DNA of 64,000 nt from Candidatus Pseudogracilibacillus intestinigallinarum (GCA_019113205.1 DXHX01000028.1:1-64000), one strand, 5' to 3'. Shown: positions 1-9,213, numbered from the stretch's first letter. The notes: generated by a model from the letters alone, not told the origin. A program made the numbers and translations.

Positions 1-545
1 GCTTCAATAATATTATAGTATGTTGTACCACTTGATTTTAGTGAACCTGCAGGTAAAGGAGTGCCATTATCTTGCCATATTTCTCCATCTGATACATACT
101 GTGCGCCATCATAAAATACGGCATGTTGGAATGTTTCACCGTTAGCGTTTTTTTCAATAAGTTCTATATTTCCTTCATCATTTTTTTCATCAATTTTTCC
201 GATAACAGCCAAAGAGGAGGTATCTCTTCCACCTGGTGAATTAATTAAAATATCCATTCCCATATCCATATCATAAATTTCTACATTGTCGCGGCTTTCA
301 AAGATTTGTTGGAATAGGGCCGCTGTATCGTTATTTGTATTTGTCTCTTCGTTATCATTGTTACTATCGTTGTTAACATCGTTATTTTCATTGTTTTCCT
401 TTTCGTTCTTATTTTCATCCACTTCATTCTGTTCGTTATTGTTTTCGTTGTTCTTGTCGTTGACTTCTTCATTACCAGATTGACAAGCTACTAGAAAAAT
501 AATGAGAAATAAAGACATGAAAATCGTAACCAAGTTTCTTCGCAT
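1..545 (-). CDS. Asn/Asp/Glu-rich lipoprotein, 3' end beyond window
   Basis: The reading frame is open from an ATG at 543-545 to the window edge (about 181 codons), so the C-terminus is missing. A GGAGAG ribosome site lies just upstream. The N-terminus is a lipoprotein signal: Arg-rich start, hydrophobic core, then LVAC-Q with the lipidated Cys at about residue 22. A low-complexity linker of about 50 residues rich in Asn, Asp and Glu follows (about residues 24-75). After it comes a globular-looking part with a predicted beta-strand pattern. It is probably anchored on the outer face of the membrane. I do not recognise the family. Nothing neighbouring suggests a function, and the gene is separated from kynA by about 125 bases. 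Confidence 0.75.
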   Translation of the reverse strand, partial: MRRNLVTIFMSLFLIIFLVACQSGNEEVNDKNNENNNEQNEVDENKNEKENNENNDVNNDSNNDNEETNTNNDTAALFQQIFESRDNVEIYDMDMGMDILINSPGGRDTSSLAVIGKIDEKNDEGNIELIEKNANGETFQHAVFYDGAQYVSDGEIWQDNGTPLPAGSLKSSGTTYYNIIE

Positions 546-671
546 AAAATCAGTCTCTCCATTTCTATATAATGTAATAGTTATTTTGTTCATTATAAGG
601 TTACGTGTAAAAGTTGTCCAATGAACTTATACAAAAAAGCGAGAAATAGTTCTCGCTAATCATGTAACATA

Positions 672-1514
672 TTATAAAATCGTTCGAATTTCCCATAACT
701 CTGGAAAGAAATATTGATCGAGTACTTTCTTTAAATAAGAGACTCCACCGGAGCCGCCAGTTCCTTTCTTAAACCCAATAATTCTTTCAACGGTCTTCAT
801 ATGTCGGAAGCGCCATTGTTGGAATAAATCTTCTACATCAACAAGTTCTTCCGCCAACTCGTACAATTCCCAATATTTATCAACGTTTCGGTAAACAGTA
901 AGCCAAGCCTGCCTCACACTATCATTGGAACGATGGGATAAACTAACATCACGGTTTAATACATCTTCATCAATTGGAAGCCCAGCCCTATTTAATGCTT
1001 GAATCGATACGTCATAAATGCTTGGTGCATCATGTGCTGCTTGCAATACTTCTAATAGTTTTGGATCTTTTTCATAAATGTTTAACACATGTTCTGTTTT
1101 ATAGCCGAGAGAGAATTCGATGATACGGTTTTGGAAAGACTGGAAACCTGATGCATTTCCAAGTTTGTCACGGAATTCCATATATTCGGATGGTGTCAAG
1201 GTGGATAGAACATCCCACACATTTTTTAATTGGACTTGTATTTTTGATACTCTTGCTAATTTTTTAAATGCTTCTTGTAAACGATCTTGTTCAATATCTT
1301 TCGTGGCGGATTGTATTTCATGAATAATTTGCTTCATCCATATTTCACTAACATGGTGTACGGAAATAAATAACATTTCATCATGGTGATCACTTAATGG
1401 ATGATGGCTATTTAATAATGTATCCAGTCCTAAATATTCACTGTACGTCATTTTTTCTTTAAAGTCTGTTTCAATTGTTTCTTCATTTTTAAAAGCTTCG
1501 TGTTCATTTAACAT
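672..1514 (-). CDS. kynA: Tryptophan 2,3-dioxygenase
   Basis: Haem enzyme that opens the indole ring of L-tryptophan to N-formylkynurenine, the first step of the kynurenine pathway, in the cytoplasm. The 280-residue length is normal for bacterial TDO. The conserved [11 protein letters not shown] block sits at about residues 49-59, the proximal haem His is in WRFRH (His238), and the substrate-loop GTGGS motif is at about 251-255. An in-frame upstream ATG exists, but the start at 1512-1514 is preferred because AGGAGGAA lies at the right distance. The gene diverges from kynU, which encodes a later pathway step. A consensus sigma-A promoter lies 135-165 bases upstream, so the leader is about 128 nt. 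That leader contains a short hairpin (1572-1591) of unknown role. Confidence 0.95.
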   Translation of the reverse strand: MLNEHEAFKNEETIETDFKEKMTYSEYLGLDTLLNSHHPLSDHHDEMLFISVHHVSEIWMKQIIHEIQSATKDIEQDRLQEAFKKLARVSKIQVQLKNVWDVLSTLTPSEYMEFRDKLGNASGFQSFQNRIIEFSLGYKTEHVLNIYEKDPKLLEVLQAAHDAPSIYDVSIQALNRAGLPIDEDVLNRDVSLSHRSNDSVRQAWLTVYRNVDKYWELYELAEELVDVEDLFQQWRFRHMKTVERIIGFKKGTGGSGGVSYLKKVLDQYFFPELWEIRTIL

Positions 1515-1640
1515 AACAGTTCCTCCTCTTAAACGAAAAGTTGTATGCGCTAACATTTTATTTTTAAAAATACACAGAAATTATTCTGCGCAATATTTTT
1601 TACTGTAATAGAAACTTGCATTCATAACCTATTTTATTAT

Positions 1641-1677
1641 ACATTAAAATTATAATTTAATGTAGAAACTGTGTCAA
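1641..1677 (-). promoter_or_regulatory. kynA promoter inside a perfect palindrome
   Basis: On the minus strand TTGACA (1672-1677), a 17-base spacer and TATAAT (1649-1654) form a consensus sigma-A promoter for kynA. The -10 box lies within a perfect inverted repeat, ACATTAAA/TTTAATGT (1641-1648 and 1656-1663, 7-base centre). The centre also reads TATAAT on the plus strand (1651-1656), so kynU may start from the same element, although no good plus-strand -35 is present. The palindrome is a likely operator; no regulator gene is adjacent. Confidence 0.7.
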
Positions 1678-1734
1678 TTTGGCATTTGGAAAGGCATTTC
1701 AATAGATGAATTTTGAAAAAAGGGGTAGATATAA

Positions 1735-3021
1735 ATGGAAGCGAATTCATTTGAAGTAACAGAATCATTTGCAAAACAATTGGATGAAAAAGATTCCCTA
1801 GCAGCTTACAAAGAGGAGTTTTATGTGAAAGAAAAAGAATATTATATGAATGGAAACTCTTTAGGTTTGTTATCAAAGCGAAGTGAAACAGCATTATTAG
1901 ATGCATTAGAAGATTGGAAAGAATTTGCGATTGATGGTTGGTTGCAAGCTGAACCAGCATGGTTTTATATGTCAGAACAGCTAGGGAAAATGACAGGGTC
2001 ACTTATTGGTGCAAAAAAAGGGGAGACGATTGTGACAGGTTCGATTACGACGAATATTCATCAATTAGTGGCGACGTTTTTTCAGCCGACAGAGACGAAA
2101 AATAAAATTTTAGCAGATGAATTAACGTTTTCTTCAGATATTTATGCATTACAAAGCCAGTTACTTTTACGAGGTTTACAGCCGGAAACACATTTAATTC
2201 GCGTATCGAGTGAAGATGGATCGACATTGTCAGAAGAAAAAATTATCGAGATGATGACAGATGATGTCGCACTTATCTTATTGCCTTCTGTACTTTACCG
2301 AAGCGGACAAATTTTAAACATGGAAAAATTAGCATTTGAAGCGAAGCGTCGTAATATTATGATCGGTTTTGATTTAGCACATTCCATTGGTGCACTCCCA
2401 CATCAATTACATGATTGGGGAGTCGATTTTGCGATGTGGTGTAACTATAAATATTTAAATAGTGGGCCTGGAGGTGTCGGTGGCTTATTCGTTCATGAGA
2501 AACATTTAGGGACGACACCTGGATTACGTGGTTGGTTCAGTTCAGATAAGGAGAAACAATTTGATTTAGATCATGATTTTGTTCCCGCACAAACAGCAAG
2601 TGCATTCCAATTAGGGACTCCTCATGTTTTATCTCTGGCACCATTAAAAGGTTCGTTGGAGATTTTTAATGAAATAGGAATTGAAAATGTACGTGCAAAA
2701 TCACTTCGTCTAACAGCGTATATGATGTATTTAATCGATCATGAATTGGCTGGATTTGAATTTGAAATTACAAATCCACGGGAAGCAGATAGACGCGGTG
2801 GACATATTAGCTTAGCACATAAAGAAGCTGCAAGAATTTGTAAAGCGTTAAAAGATGCTGGAGTTATTCCAGATTTTAGAGCACCGAATGTAATTCGTTT
2901 ATCACCAATTGCATTGTACACGTCTTATCATGACGTATGGATGGTCGTGCAAATTTTAAAAACGATTATGGAAGAAGAGGCTTATAAGAAATATGAAAAC
3001 AAACGTGATGTCGTTGCATAA
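1735..3021 (+). CDS. kynU: Kynureninase
   Basis: PLP-dependent hydrolase that splits L-kynurenine into anthranilate and L-alanine. The 428-residue protein has the aminotransferase class V fold. The Schiff-base lysine is Lys239 in NYKYLN, followed by the GPGGVGG glycine stretch typical of the family. The start ATG at 1735 is preceded by an AAAGGGG ribosome site. It is 12 bases from the next gene, the formamidase, so kynU and that gene form an operon divergent from kynA. Together the three convert tryptophan to anthranilate plus alanine and formate. No gene for anthranilate breakdown or NAD synthesis is nearby. Confidence 0.95.
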   Translation: MEANSFEVTESFAKQLDEKDSLAAYKEEFYVKEKEYYMNGNSLGLLSKRSETALLDALEDWKEFAIDGWLQAEPAWFYMSEQLGKMTGSLIGAKKGETIVTGSITTNIHQLVATFFQPTETKNKILADELTFSSDIYALQSQLLLRGLQPETHLIRVSSEDGSTLSEEKIIEMMTDDVALILLPSVLYRSGQILNMEKLAFEAKRRNIMIGFDLAHSIGALPHQLHDWGVDFAMWCNYKYLNSGPGGVGGLFVHEKHLGTTPGLRGWFSSDKEKQFDLDHDFVPAQTASAFQLGTPHVLSLAPLKGSLEIFNEIGIENVRAKSLRLTAYMMYLIDHELAGFEFEITNPREADRRGGHISLAHKEAARICKALKDAGVIPDFRAPNVIRLSPIALYTSYHDVWMVVQILKTIMEEEAYKKYENKRDVVA

Positions 3022-3033
3022 GGAAGTGTTTCG

Positions 3034-3846
3034 ATGAAGGACAATTTCAAAAAAATTTTTTATGGAAATGGTGAAGAACAATTCGGGGAACTACGGTTGC
3101 CTGAAAAGGGGGATGGTCCTTTTCCAATTATAGTTATCATTCATGGGGGGTTTTGGAAAAAGGCATATGATTTAAAACATATCCGTCCATTAGCAAATGC
3201 ATTTACATCGCATGGTTTTGTGACATGGAATATTGAATATCGTCGTGTCGGCCATGTAGGAGGTGGTTGGCCGGGAACGTTTGCAGATGTGAGTGCAGCA
3301 TTACAATACGTCGAAAAGCTAGCAAACCTATATCCGATTGATTTGGAAAGAGTCGTTACATTAGGTCATTCTGCTGGAGGACATTTGGCCTTATGGGTGG
3401 CAGCTCAAGAAAACTTACATGAAAATAGCCCAATCCGTTTTGAAAAAAATCCACTGCCAGTAAAAGGAGTGCTTAGTCTAGCTGGGATTGGTCATTTGGA
3501 AACGATGTATCAAATCCATCATTGGGAAGAAAAGTTGTTTGATTCAGATGTGAACCCGACACGTGATCTACTTGGTGGAACACCAGCACAATATAAAGAA
3601 AGATATGAGCACGGATCACCGAGTACATTATTACCGATTTCGTCCAATATTGTGCTTATCCACGGTGAATTAGATATTGCAGTTCCATTTGCGATGAGTA
3701 AAATGTTTGATGAACGAGCACGTGCATCGGGGACAAAGGTGGAGCTTATACCTTTTAGAGACTTAGAACACTATGCTATCATTCAGCCGGATACAAAATC
3801 TTGGCCGGTATTGTTAGAGAAAGTGCAGGAAATTATTAGAGAGTAG
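3034..3846 (+). CDS. Alpha/beta-hydrolase, likely N-formylkynurenine formamidase
   Basis: Probably hydrolyses N-formylkynurenine to kynurenine and formate, linking KynA and KynU. The 270-residue protein is an alpha/beta-hydrolase: oxyanion motif HGGFW at residues 37-41, nucleophile Ser113 in GHSAGGH, Asp214 and His246 completing the triad. This is the esterase-like fold of animal arylformamidases. Most bacteria use the unrelated metal-dependent KynB cyclase-type enzyme for this step. The role is inferred from position: it is the only candidate for the middle step and lies 12 bases after kynU in the same operon. A general carboxylesterase is the alternative. The AAGGAAGTG ribosome site supports the start. 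Confidence 0.8.
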   Translation: MKDNFKKIFYGNGEEQFGELRLPEKGDGPFPIIVIIHGGFWKKAYDLKHIRPLANAFTSHGFVTWNIEYRRVGHVGGGWPGTFADVSAALQYVEKLANLYPIDLERVVTLGHSAGGHLALWVAAQENLHENSPIRFEKNPLPVKGVLSLAGIGHLETMYQIHHWEEKLFDSDVNPTRDLLGGTPAQYKERYEHGSPSTLLPISSNIVLIHGELDIAVPFAMSKMFDERARASGTKVELIPFRDLEHYAIIQPDTKSWPVLLEKVQEIIRE

Positions 3847-3935
3847 TAAACATTCTTAGTTTTGTATGAAAGTTAAAAGTAAAGGTCTTGTATTTTACAC
3901 TATTTTTGATAATATGGAAGTAACTCAATATACGT

Positions 3936-4024
3936 ATCACAGGGGGAGCAATTTTTGCTGAGAGTGGACAATGTCCAGACCCTTCGAACCTGTTTAGTTA
4001 ATACTAACGTAGGGATGTGGTGAC
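3936..4024 (+). ncRNA. TPP (THI-box) riboswitch
   Basis: The conserved thiamine pyrophosphate aptamer is visible: AGGGGGAGC, GCTGAGAG, GACCCTTCGAACCTG and the ACGTAGGGA block. Outer bases (TCACA / TGTGGTGA) close P1. A weak promoter, TTGTAT-16-TAATAT (3888-3893 and 3910-3915), precedes it. The following stretch has a small hairpin (4031-4043) but no U-tract, so control of the thiT ribosome site (AGGGGG, 4083-4089) at translation is more likely than attenuation. It controls thiT. Confidence 0.93.
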
Positions 4025-4096
4025 ACGAGGATGGGCTACCCATTCTTATATACCTCTATGGATACGCGTTGAACAATATCATAGGGGGTTTTTTAT

Positions 4097-4696
4097 GTGA
4101 AGAAATTTTTACCATTACAGGCGATGCTCGAAGTAGCAATTTTTGCCGCATTAGCCATGTTAATCGATTTATTACCAGGAATTAAGCCGATTCCATCCAT
4201 TTCTATTTCATTAGCGATGGTGCCAATTTTTATTGTAGCATTTCGTTGGGGTGTGAAAGCGAGTTTTATTTCCGGATTTATTTGGGGAATTTTGCAAATC
4301 GTTACTGGGGATGCATGGATTTTAACGCCATTACAAGCGTTTATCGAGTATTTTGTTGCCTTTAGTTTTATCGGTTTTGCAGGATTAATGATGGGCGTCG
4401 TGCAAAATGCAGTTCGTTTACAAAACCGTCCCAAGTTAATTACATCTGTTTCAGTTGGAGTGCTTATTGGAAGTATTGGCCGTTACTTCTGGCATTTTAT
4501 TGCCGGCGTTGTTTTCTTTGCAAACTATGCAGAAGAAGCGGGTCAAACACCGATTTATTTCTCATTTGTTACGAATAGCATTACGATGATATCAAACTTT
4601 ATTGGTTGTTCGATTGTAATTATTTTAATTTTAATGGTTCGTCCAACATTTTTAACGATGAACAAACCATTGGAAGCAAATAGAAAAGTTTCGTAA
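4097..4696 (+). CDS. thiT: Thiamine ECF transporter substrate-binding subunit ThiT
   Basis: Integral membrane S-component that binds thiamine with high affinity and works with the shared ECF energising module (EcfA, EcfA', EcfT, not in this window). The 199-residue protein has about six hydrophobic helices and the ThiT-type N-terminus, including the LLPGIKPIPSIS segment. The start is GTG at 4097, with AGGGGG about 7 bases upstream. An overlapping ATG two bases earlier is out of frame. The TPP riboswitch immediately upstream confirms the substrate and implies repression when thiamine pyrophosphate is plentiful. It is a single-gene unit closed by a terminator at 4756. Confidence 0.93.
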   Translation: MKKFLPLQAMLEVAIFAALAMLIDLLPGIKPIPSISISLAMVPIFIVAFRWGVKASFISGFIWGILQIVTGDAWILTPLQAFIEYFVAFSFIGFAGLMMGVVQNAVRLQNRPKLITSVSVGVLIGSIGRYFWHFIAGVVFFANYAEEAGQTPIYFSFVTNSITMISNFIGCSIVIILILMVRPTFLTMNKPLEANRKVS

Positions 4697-4755
4697 ATGT
4701 TTTAACGAAAAAGACCTCGGTAAAAAGCATTTCATTCATTAAAGTTAAATAGTGG

Positions 4756-4791
4756 AGCTATCGTCTATATTTTATGGACGGTAGCTTTTTT
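4756..4791 (+). terminator. Rho-independent terminator after thiT
   Basis: Ten-pair stem AGCTATCGTC / GACGGTAGCT with one G-T pair, 11-base loop, followed by a T-run. The rest of the 348-base gap up to 5044 is AT-rich and holds the coxG promoter region. No clear consensus promoter could be assigned there. Confidence 0.85.
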
Positions 4792-5044
4792 ATATGTTGT
4801 ATACATTTTTGTCCATTTTATTACTGATGTAATTTTATGTAAAAAATGTAAAATAATATATTCAATTTACATGTTTACTGTTATACTTAATGCAACGTTT
4901 TTTTTCATCTGTTTATCTGCTTCTCATATTTTGATTCCTTCCGTTTGAAAAATCTGGTACTTTACGGCACATAGAATAAAATGCTACATTTTACTTATTA
5001 CTAAATAAATGTAAGCGCTTTACAAAGAAAGGGAGCGATCATAA

Positions 5045-5485
5045 ATGGATATTAAACATACACACAAATTTAAAGCATTAAGTGCACAACAGGTGTGGGA
5101 CACAATCCAAAACCCGGAAGTATTAAAAGCAGTATTGCCAGGTTGTAAAACATTTGATGAAGTAGGCGATGAGCAATATAAAGCGGTACTCGGAATTAAT
5201 ATGGGGCCAATTAAGGGAGAATTTACGGCAGATGTGGAACAAGTCGATAAAAATGAACCAACATCTTATCGTCTCCTTGTAAAGGCGAGTGGAAAACCAG
5301 GTGAAATTGATGCAAATGCGTTAATGGAACTGGAGGAGGTAGATGGAAATACGGAGTTAACATGTACAGCAGATGTTGCGGCAACAGGATTAATGGCGAC
5401 GATTGGTCAAAGAATGATTGGTGGCGTAGCAAAAGTAGTTTTAAAGCAATTTTTTAAAGATATAGAGAAAAAAGCAAAACAATAA
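5045..5485 (+). CDS. coxG: CoxG-like SRPBCC protein
   Basis: A 146-residue member of the carbon monoxide dehydrogenase subunit G family (START/SRPBCC fold). Family members help assemble, or recruit to the membrane, the Mo hydroxylase encoded beside them. The C-terminus (FKDIEKKAKQ) lacks the long membrane-anchoring tail seen in some CoxG proteins. It is the first gene of the co-directional run, 21 bases before coxS, with a GGGAG ribosome site. An imperfect palindrome (5010-5024) resembling a catabolite-response element lies directly before the ribosome site but deviates at its 3' half. The symbol reflects family, not proof of CO oxidation. Confidence 0.85.
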   Translation: MDIKHTHKFKALSAQQVWDTIQNPEVLKAVLPGCKTFDEVGDEQYKAVLGINMGPIKGEFTADVEQVDKNEPTSYRLLVKASGKPGEIDANALMELEEVDGNTELTCTADVAATGLMATIGQRMIGGVAKVVLKQFFKDIEKKAKQ

Positions 5486-5506
5486 AATTTATGTGGAGGT
5501 GCATGT

Positions 5507-6007
5507 ATGTCAAATCTTGTGAATGTTACTGTGACGATTAATGGAGAAGAACGTTCAGCAGAAGTGGAACCACGTATGTTATTAGTTCATTTTATTCGTG
5601 ATGTATTAGGGATTACAGGTTCACATATCGGTTGTGATACGAGCCAGTGTGGGAATTGTACGATTTTAGTAGATGGACGAGCAGCAAAGTCTTGTACTTT
5701 ATTAGCAGTCCATGTGGATGGATCTGAACTTATTACGGTAGAAGGTTTAGGTACAGTTGAAAACTTACACCCTGTGCAACGAGGGTTCTGGGAAGAACAT
5801 GGATTGCAATGTGGATATTGTACACCGGGGGCAATGATTGCAAGTATTGAATTATTAGCACAAAATCCAACACCGACAGATGAGGAAATTAGAGAAGGAT
5901 TAGAAGGGGTAATTTGCCGTTGTACGGGATATGAATTTATCGTAAATGCGGTTAGAAGGGCATCGGAAATTATGAGAGAAGAAAATGCAGTGAAAGGAGT
6001 GAAATAA
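5507..6007 (+). CDS. coxS: Molybdenum hydroxylase small subunit, two [2Fe-2S] clusters
   Basis: Electron-transfer subunit of a three-subunit xanthine oxidase-family hydroxylase. The N-terminal plant-type ferredoxin domain carries Cys43, Cys48, Cys51 and Cys63. The C-terminal four-helix domain carries Cys102, Cys105, Cys137 and Cys139 (the CGYC and CRC pairs). All eight ligands are present, so it should pass electrons from the Mo site on CoxL to FAD on CoxM. Length (166 residues) is normal. It lies 3 bases before coxL, so translation is probably coupled. The ribosome site is GGAGGTG. Confidence 0.95.
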   Translation: MSNLVNVTVTINGEERSAEVEPRMLLVHFIRDVLGITGSHIGCDTSQCGNCTILVDGRAAKSCTLLAVHVDGSELITVEGLGTVENLHPVQRGFWEEHGLQCGYCTPGAMIASIELLAQNPTPTDEEIREGLEGVICRCTGYEFIVNAVRRASEIMREENAVKGVK

Positions 6008-6010
6008 TCG

Positions 6011-8359
6011 ATGAGTAAACTAGTTGGACAACGAATGAAACGTAAAGAGGATCCAAAACTTATTACAGGGAACGCCACATACTTAGATGATTTGAAAATT
6101 CCTAATTTATTACATGCATATATCTTAAGAAGTCCACATCCACATGCTAATATTAAAAGCATTCATAAAGATAAGGCGCTTGCACATCCAGGAGTAGTGG
6201 CGGTATATACAGGAAAAGATTTAGAAGGGAAAATCAATCCCGTACCAACTTCGTGGAAAGTTCCTGGAATGAACTTAATTGAAACGGCACAATATCCTTT
6301 AGCAATTGATACTGCAAGATATGTCGGAGATGGTGTTGCAATGGTTATCGCAAGTGACCGTTATGCGGCAGAAGATGCTGCAGAATTAGTGGAAGTAGAA
6401 TATGAAGTATTGCCATCTATTTCCAACCAAAAAGAAGCGCGCAAAGAAGGGGCTCCACAAATTTATGATGAAGTACCAAATAATACGGCTTTTACGTATA
6501 TTGCAGGTGAAGTAACGGACGCCGATATCGATGGGGCGGAAGTAGTTATTCGTGGAAACTATAGTACACAGAGAGTTGCGCCAAGCCCGATGGAAACACG
6601 TAATTCTTTAGCACAATATAATCCGGGTAATGGTGAGTTGAAGTTATATGTCGGTTCACAAAACCCACATATTCATCGTATGGTCCTTTCAGAAGTGTTA
6701 GATTTTCCAGAACATCGATTACAAGTAAAAGTAGCTGATATGGGTGGAGGCTTTGGTGGGAAAATTGGTGTATATCCTGACGAAGCACTTGTATCGTATG
6801 CGGCCATCGATCTAAAGCGTCCGGTGAAATGGGTAGAGACACGAAATGAGCATTTCCAATCTGCGAATGCTGGACGAGATATGATGGTAGATGTAGAACT
6901 TGCTGGAACGAAAGATGGGAAAATTACAGCAATAAGAGTAGTAAATCATGCTAATATCGGTGCGTATTTAGCAACATTCGGACCTGGTAACCCGACAATT
7001 GATTTTGGGTTAATGGTGTCTGGTCCATACAAAATACCGAAAGCACAAGTTACAACATATGGAATGTATACAAACACTATGTCTGTAGATTCTTATCGTG
7101 GCGCTGGAAAGCCTGAAGTAACATTTATGCTAGAACGTGCTGTAAGTGATTTTGCTAAAGAGATCGGCATGGACCCTGTAGAAGTGCGTAAATTGAACTT
7201 TGCTCAAAAAGAAGAGTTTCCTTTTACAAATGCACAGGGGTTAGTATATGACAGTGGTGATTATGATAAAGCACTAGATAGAGCAGTCGAAATTGCTGAT
7301 TATGAGAAGTTACGCCAAGAGCAAAAAATGGCCTTAGGAGAAGGGCGTTATATCGGTATCGGAATTTCTTCATATGTTGAATTGTCCGGTTTTGGACCTT
7401 CAGCAGTAGCAGGTGGCATCGGGTTCCAAGGTGGGATTTGGGAGAATTCGACGGTTCGCGTACACCCGACAGGAAAAGTAACGGTATTTACTGGTACTTC
7501 CCCACATGGACAAGGTCATGATACGACGTTTACGCAAATTGTTGCAGATAAGCTCGGTATCCCATATGAAGATATTAATTTTGTTTTTAATGATACGAAA
7601 GCGGTTTCGATGGGTTGGGGAACATATGGATCAAGGTCTTTAGCAGTTGGAGGAAATGCAGTTGCCCTGTCGACTGACAAAGTGATAGAAAAAGGACGTA
7701 TCGTCGCAGCTCACCTATTACAATCAGAAGTAGAAAATGTTGCATTCGAAAAAGGTGTCTATTTTGTCAAATCTGACCCGACTATGCGAAAAACATTCCA
7801 AGAAATTGCGAAAGCAGCAAACTTTGCTTGGGATATGCCAGAAGGAATTGAGCCGGGATTAGAAGAAAAAACATTTTTTGATCCTTCGAACTTCACGTAT
7901 CCATTCGGTACACATATTGTCGTTGTAGAAGTTGATCCAGAAACAGGACATGTAGAGATTTTACGTTATATTTCTGTCGATGACTCTGGTAAAATTGTCA
8001 ATCCACTCGTTGCAGAAGGGCAAATTTTAGGAGCGGTTGCACAAGGTGTAGGACAAGCATTGTGGGAAGAAATTAAATATGATGAAAAAGGTCAATTACA
8101 AACAGGTTCATTTATGGACTATACAATGCCAAAAGCGAGATTTTTCCCGAAAATTGAAATGGATTTTACAGAAACATTATCACCTGTAAACCAACTAGGA
8201 TCTAAAGGGGTTGCGGAATCTGGTGTAACTGGTTCTATTGCAGCTACAGCGAATGCAGTGATGGATGCACTTGCACCATTTAATGTGGAAAATATTAGTA
8301 TTCCATTAACACCTGAGAAAGTTTGGAGAGCGATACAGAAAGGGGAGGGTAAACAATGA
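6011..8359 (+). CDS. coxL: Molybdenum hydroxylase large subunit, CoxL form II type
   Basis: Catalytic 782-residue subunit that binds molybdopterin cytosine dinucleotide and hydroxylates its substrate with water-derived oxygen. The GGGFGG cofactor loop is at residues 245-250. The active-site loop reads SYRGAGK (361-367). True CO dehydrogenases carry a Cys in this loop (form I, RCSFR), so this is a form II enzyme and CO is unlikely to be the substrate. The base-catalyst Glu is Glu736 in KGVAESG; the residue before it is Ala, where Gly is common. It overlaps coxM by four bases (ATGA). The neighbours (lactam-opening proteins, GabT/GabD) suggest an N-heterocycle or aldehyde/imine substrate, but the substrate cannot be read from sequence. 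Confidence 0.93.
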   Translation: MSKLVGQRMKRKEDPKLITGNATYLDDLKIPNLLHAYILRSPHPHANIKSIHKDKALAHPGVVAVYTGKDLEGKINPVPTSWKVPGMNLIETAQYPLAIDTARYVGDGVAMVIASDRYAAEDAAELVEVEYEVLPSISNQKEARKEGAPQIYDEVPNNTAFTYIAGEVTDADIDGAEVVIRGNYSTQRVAPSPMETRNSLAQYNPGNGELKLYVGSQNPHIHRMVLSEVLDFPEHRLQVKVADMGGGFGGKIGVYPDEALVSYAAIDLKRPVKWVETRNEHFQSANAGRDMMVDVELAGTKDGKITAIRVVNHANIGAYLATFGPGNPTIDFGLMVSGPYKIPKAQVTTYGMYTNTMSVDSYRGAGKPEVTFMLERAVSDFAKEIGMDPVEVRKLNFAQKEEFPFTNAQGLVYDSGDYDKALDRAVEIADYEKLRQEQKMALGEGRYIGIGISSYVELSGFGPSAVAGGIGFQGGIWENSTVRVHPTGKVTVFTGTSPHGQGHDTTFTQIVADKLGIPYEDINFVFNDTKAVSMGWGTYGSRSLAVGGNAVALSTDKVIEKGRIVAAHLLQSEVENVAFEKGVYFVKSDPTMRKTFQEIAKAANFAWDMPEGIEPGLEEKTFFDPSNFTYPFGTHIVVVEVDPETGHVEILRYISVDDSGKIVNPLVAEGQILGAVAQGVGQALWEEIKYDEKGQLQTGSFMDYTMPKARFFPKIEMDFTETLSPVNQLGSKGVAESGVTGSIAATANAVMDALAPFNVENISIPLTPEKVWRAIQKGEGKQ

Positions 8360-9213
8360 TTCCTGCAAAGTTCGATTATAAAAGAGCGAAAACAGTAGAG
8401 GAAGCTGTTCAATTGTTAAAGGATAGTGATGGAGAAGGAACAATTCTTGCAGGTGGACATAGTTTACTTCCTTTATTAAAATTTCGAATTACAGAGCCTG
8501 GATTATTAGTTGATATTAGTAAAATAGAGGGACTAAAAGGTGCACGTATCGAAGAGGATCGTTTAGTCGTTGGTGCATTAACGACACATTATGATGTATC
8601 AAAAGATGAACTTATTTTAGACAAAATCCCAGCGCTTGCAAAGGCAGCAAGTGTCATTGGAGATTTGCAAATTCGTAATCGAGGTACGATTGGTGGTAAT
8701 CTTGCTCACGGGGATCCTGTTGCAGACTATCCAGCGGTAGCGATTGCATTAGATGCATCTTTAAAAGTTGTTAGTGAAGATGGTGAAGAAGATATACCGC
8801 TCGAAGGTTTTGTATTAGGACCATTAATTACATCGATTCCAGAGACGGGGATGGTAACGGAAGTTAGTTTTGAATTACCACCAGCTCATGCAAAACAAAC
8901 TTATGTTAAATTTTTCCACCCTGCTACAGCATATCCTGTAGTTGGAGTGGCGGTTATTGCAGGGGTTGATGAGAACAATGAAATCGATTTTATAAGAGTC
9001 GGTATTACAGGAGTTGGAGATGTAGCATATCGTGCTGAAGAAGTAGAAGATGCGCTAGAAGGACAGACTCCATCAGCCGAATTAATCGATGAAGCTGCAC
9101 AATTAGCTGCTGAAGATGGAGATATGGGTGAAGACTTATTTGCATCAGAGGAGTATCGTGAACATTTAACGAAAGTGTTTGTGAAACGAGCATTAAAAGA
9201 AGTACTATTATAA
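8356..9213 (+). CDS. coxM: Molybdenum hydroxylase medium subunit, FAD-binding
   Basis: FAD subunit (285 residues) that hands electrons from the iron-sulfur clusters to an external acceptor. The PCMH-type FAD motifs are AGGHS at about residues 32-36 and the TIGGN pyrophosphate loop at about 111-115, preceded by the QIRNR segment. The C-terminal CO_deh_flav_C domain is present. Its start overlaps the coxL stop, a typical sign of coupled translation of LM pairs. A perfect 12-pair hairpin follows the gene (9223-9262), so the structural and maturation genes may be made in different amounts. Confidence 0.95.
   Translation: MIPAKFDYKRAKTVEEAVQLLKDSDGEGTILAGGHSLLPLLKFRITEPGLLVDISKIEGLKGARIEEDRLVVGALTTHYDVSKDELILDKIPALAKAASVIGDLQIRNRGTIGGNLAHGDPVADYPAVAIALDASLKVVSEDGEEDIPLEGFVLGPLITSIPETGMVTEVSFELPPAHAKQTYVKFFHPATAYPVVGVAVIAGVDENNEIDFIRVGITGVGDVAYRAEEVEDALEGQTPSAELIDEAAQLAAEDGDMGEDLFASEEYREHLTKVFVKRALKEVLL

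Noticed and set aside
5010-5024. TGTAAGCGCTTTACA as a cre site before coxG
   Set aside because: It is palindromic-looking but its arms are offset by one base, so it does not match either cre consensus at the 3' half. It was kept only as a remark.
5045-9213. Aerobic CO dehydrogenase
   Set aside because: The large subunit lacks the Cys-containing form I active-site loop, so CO oxidation is not supported.
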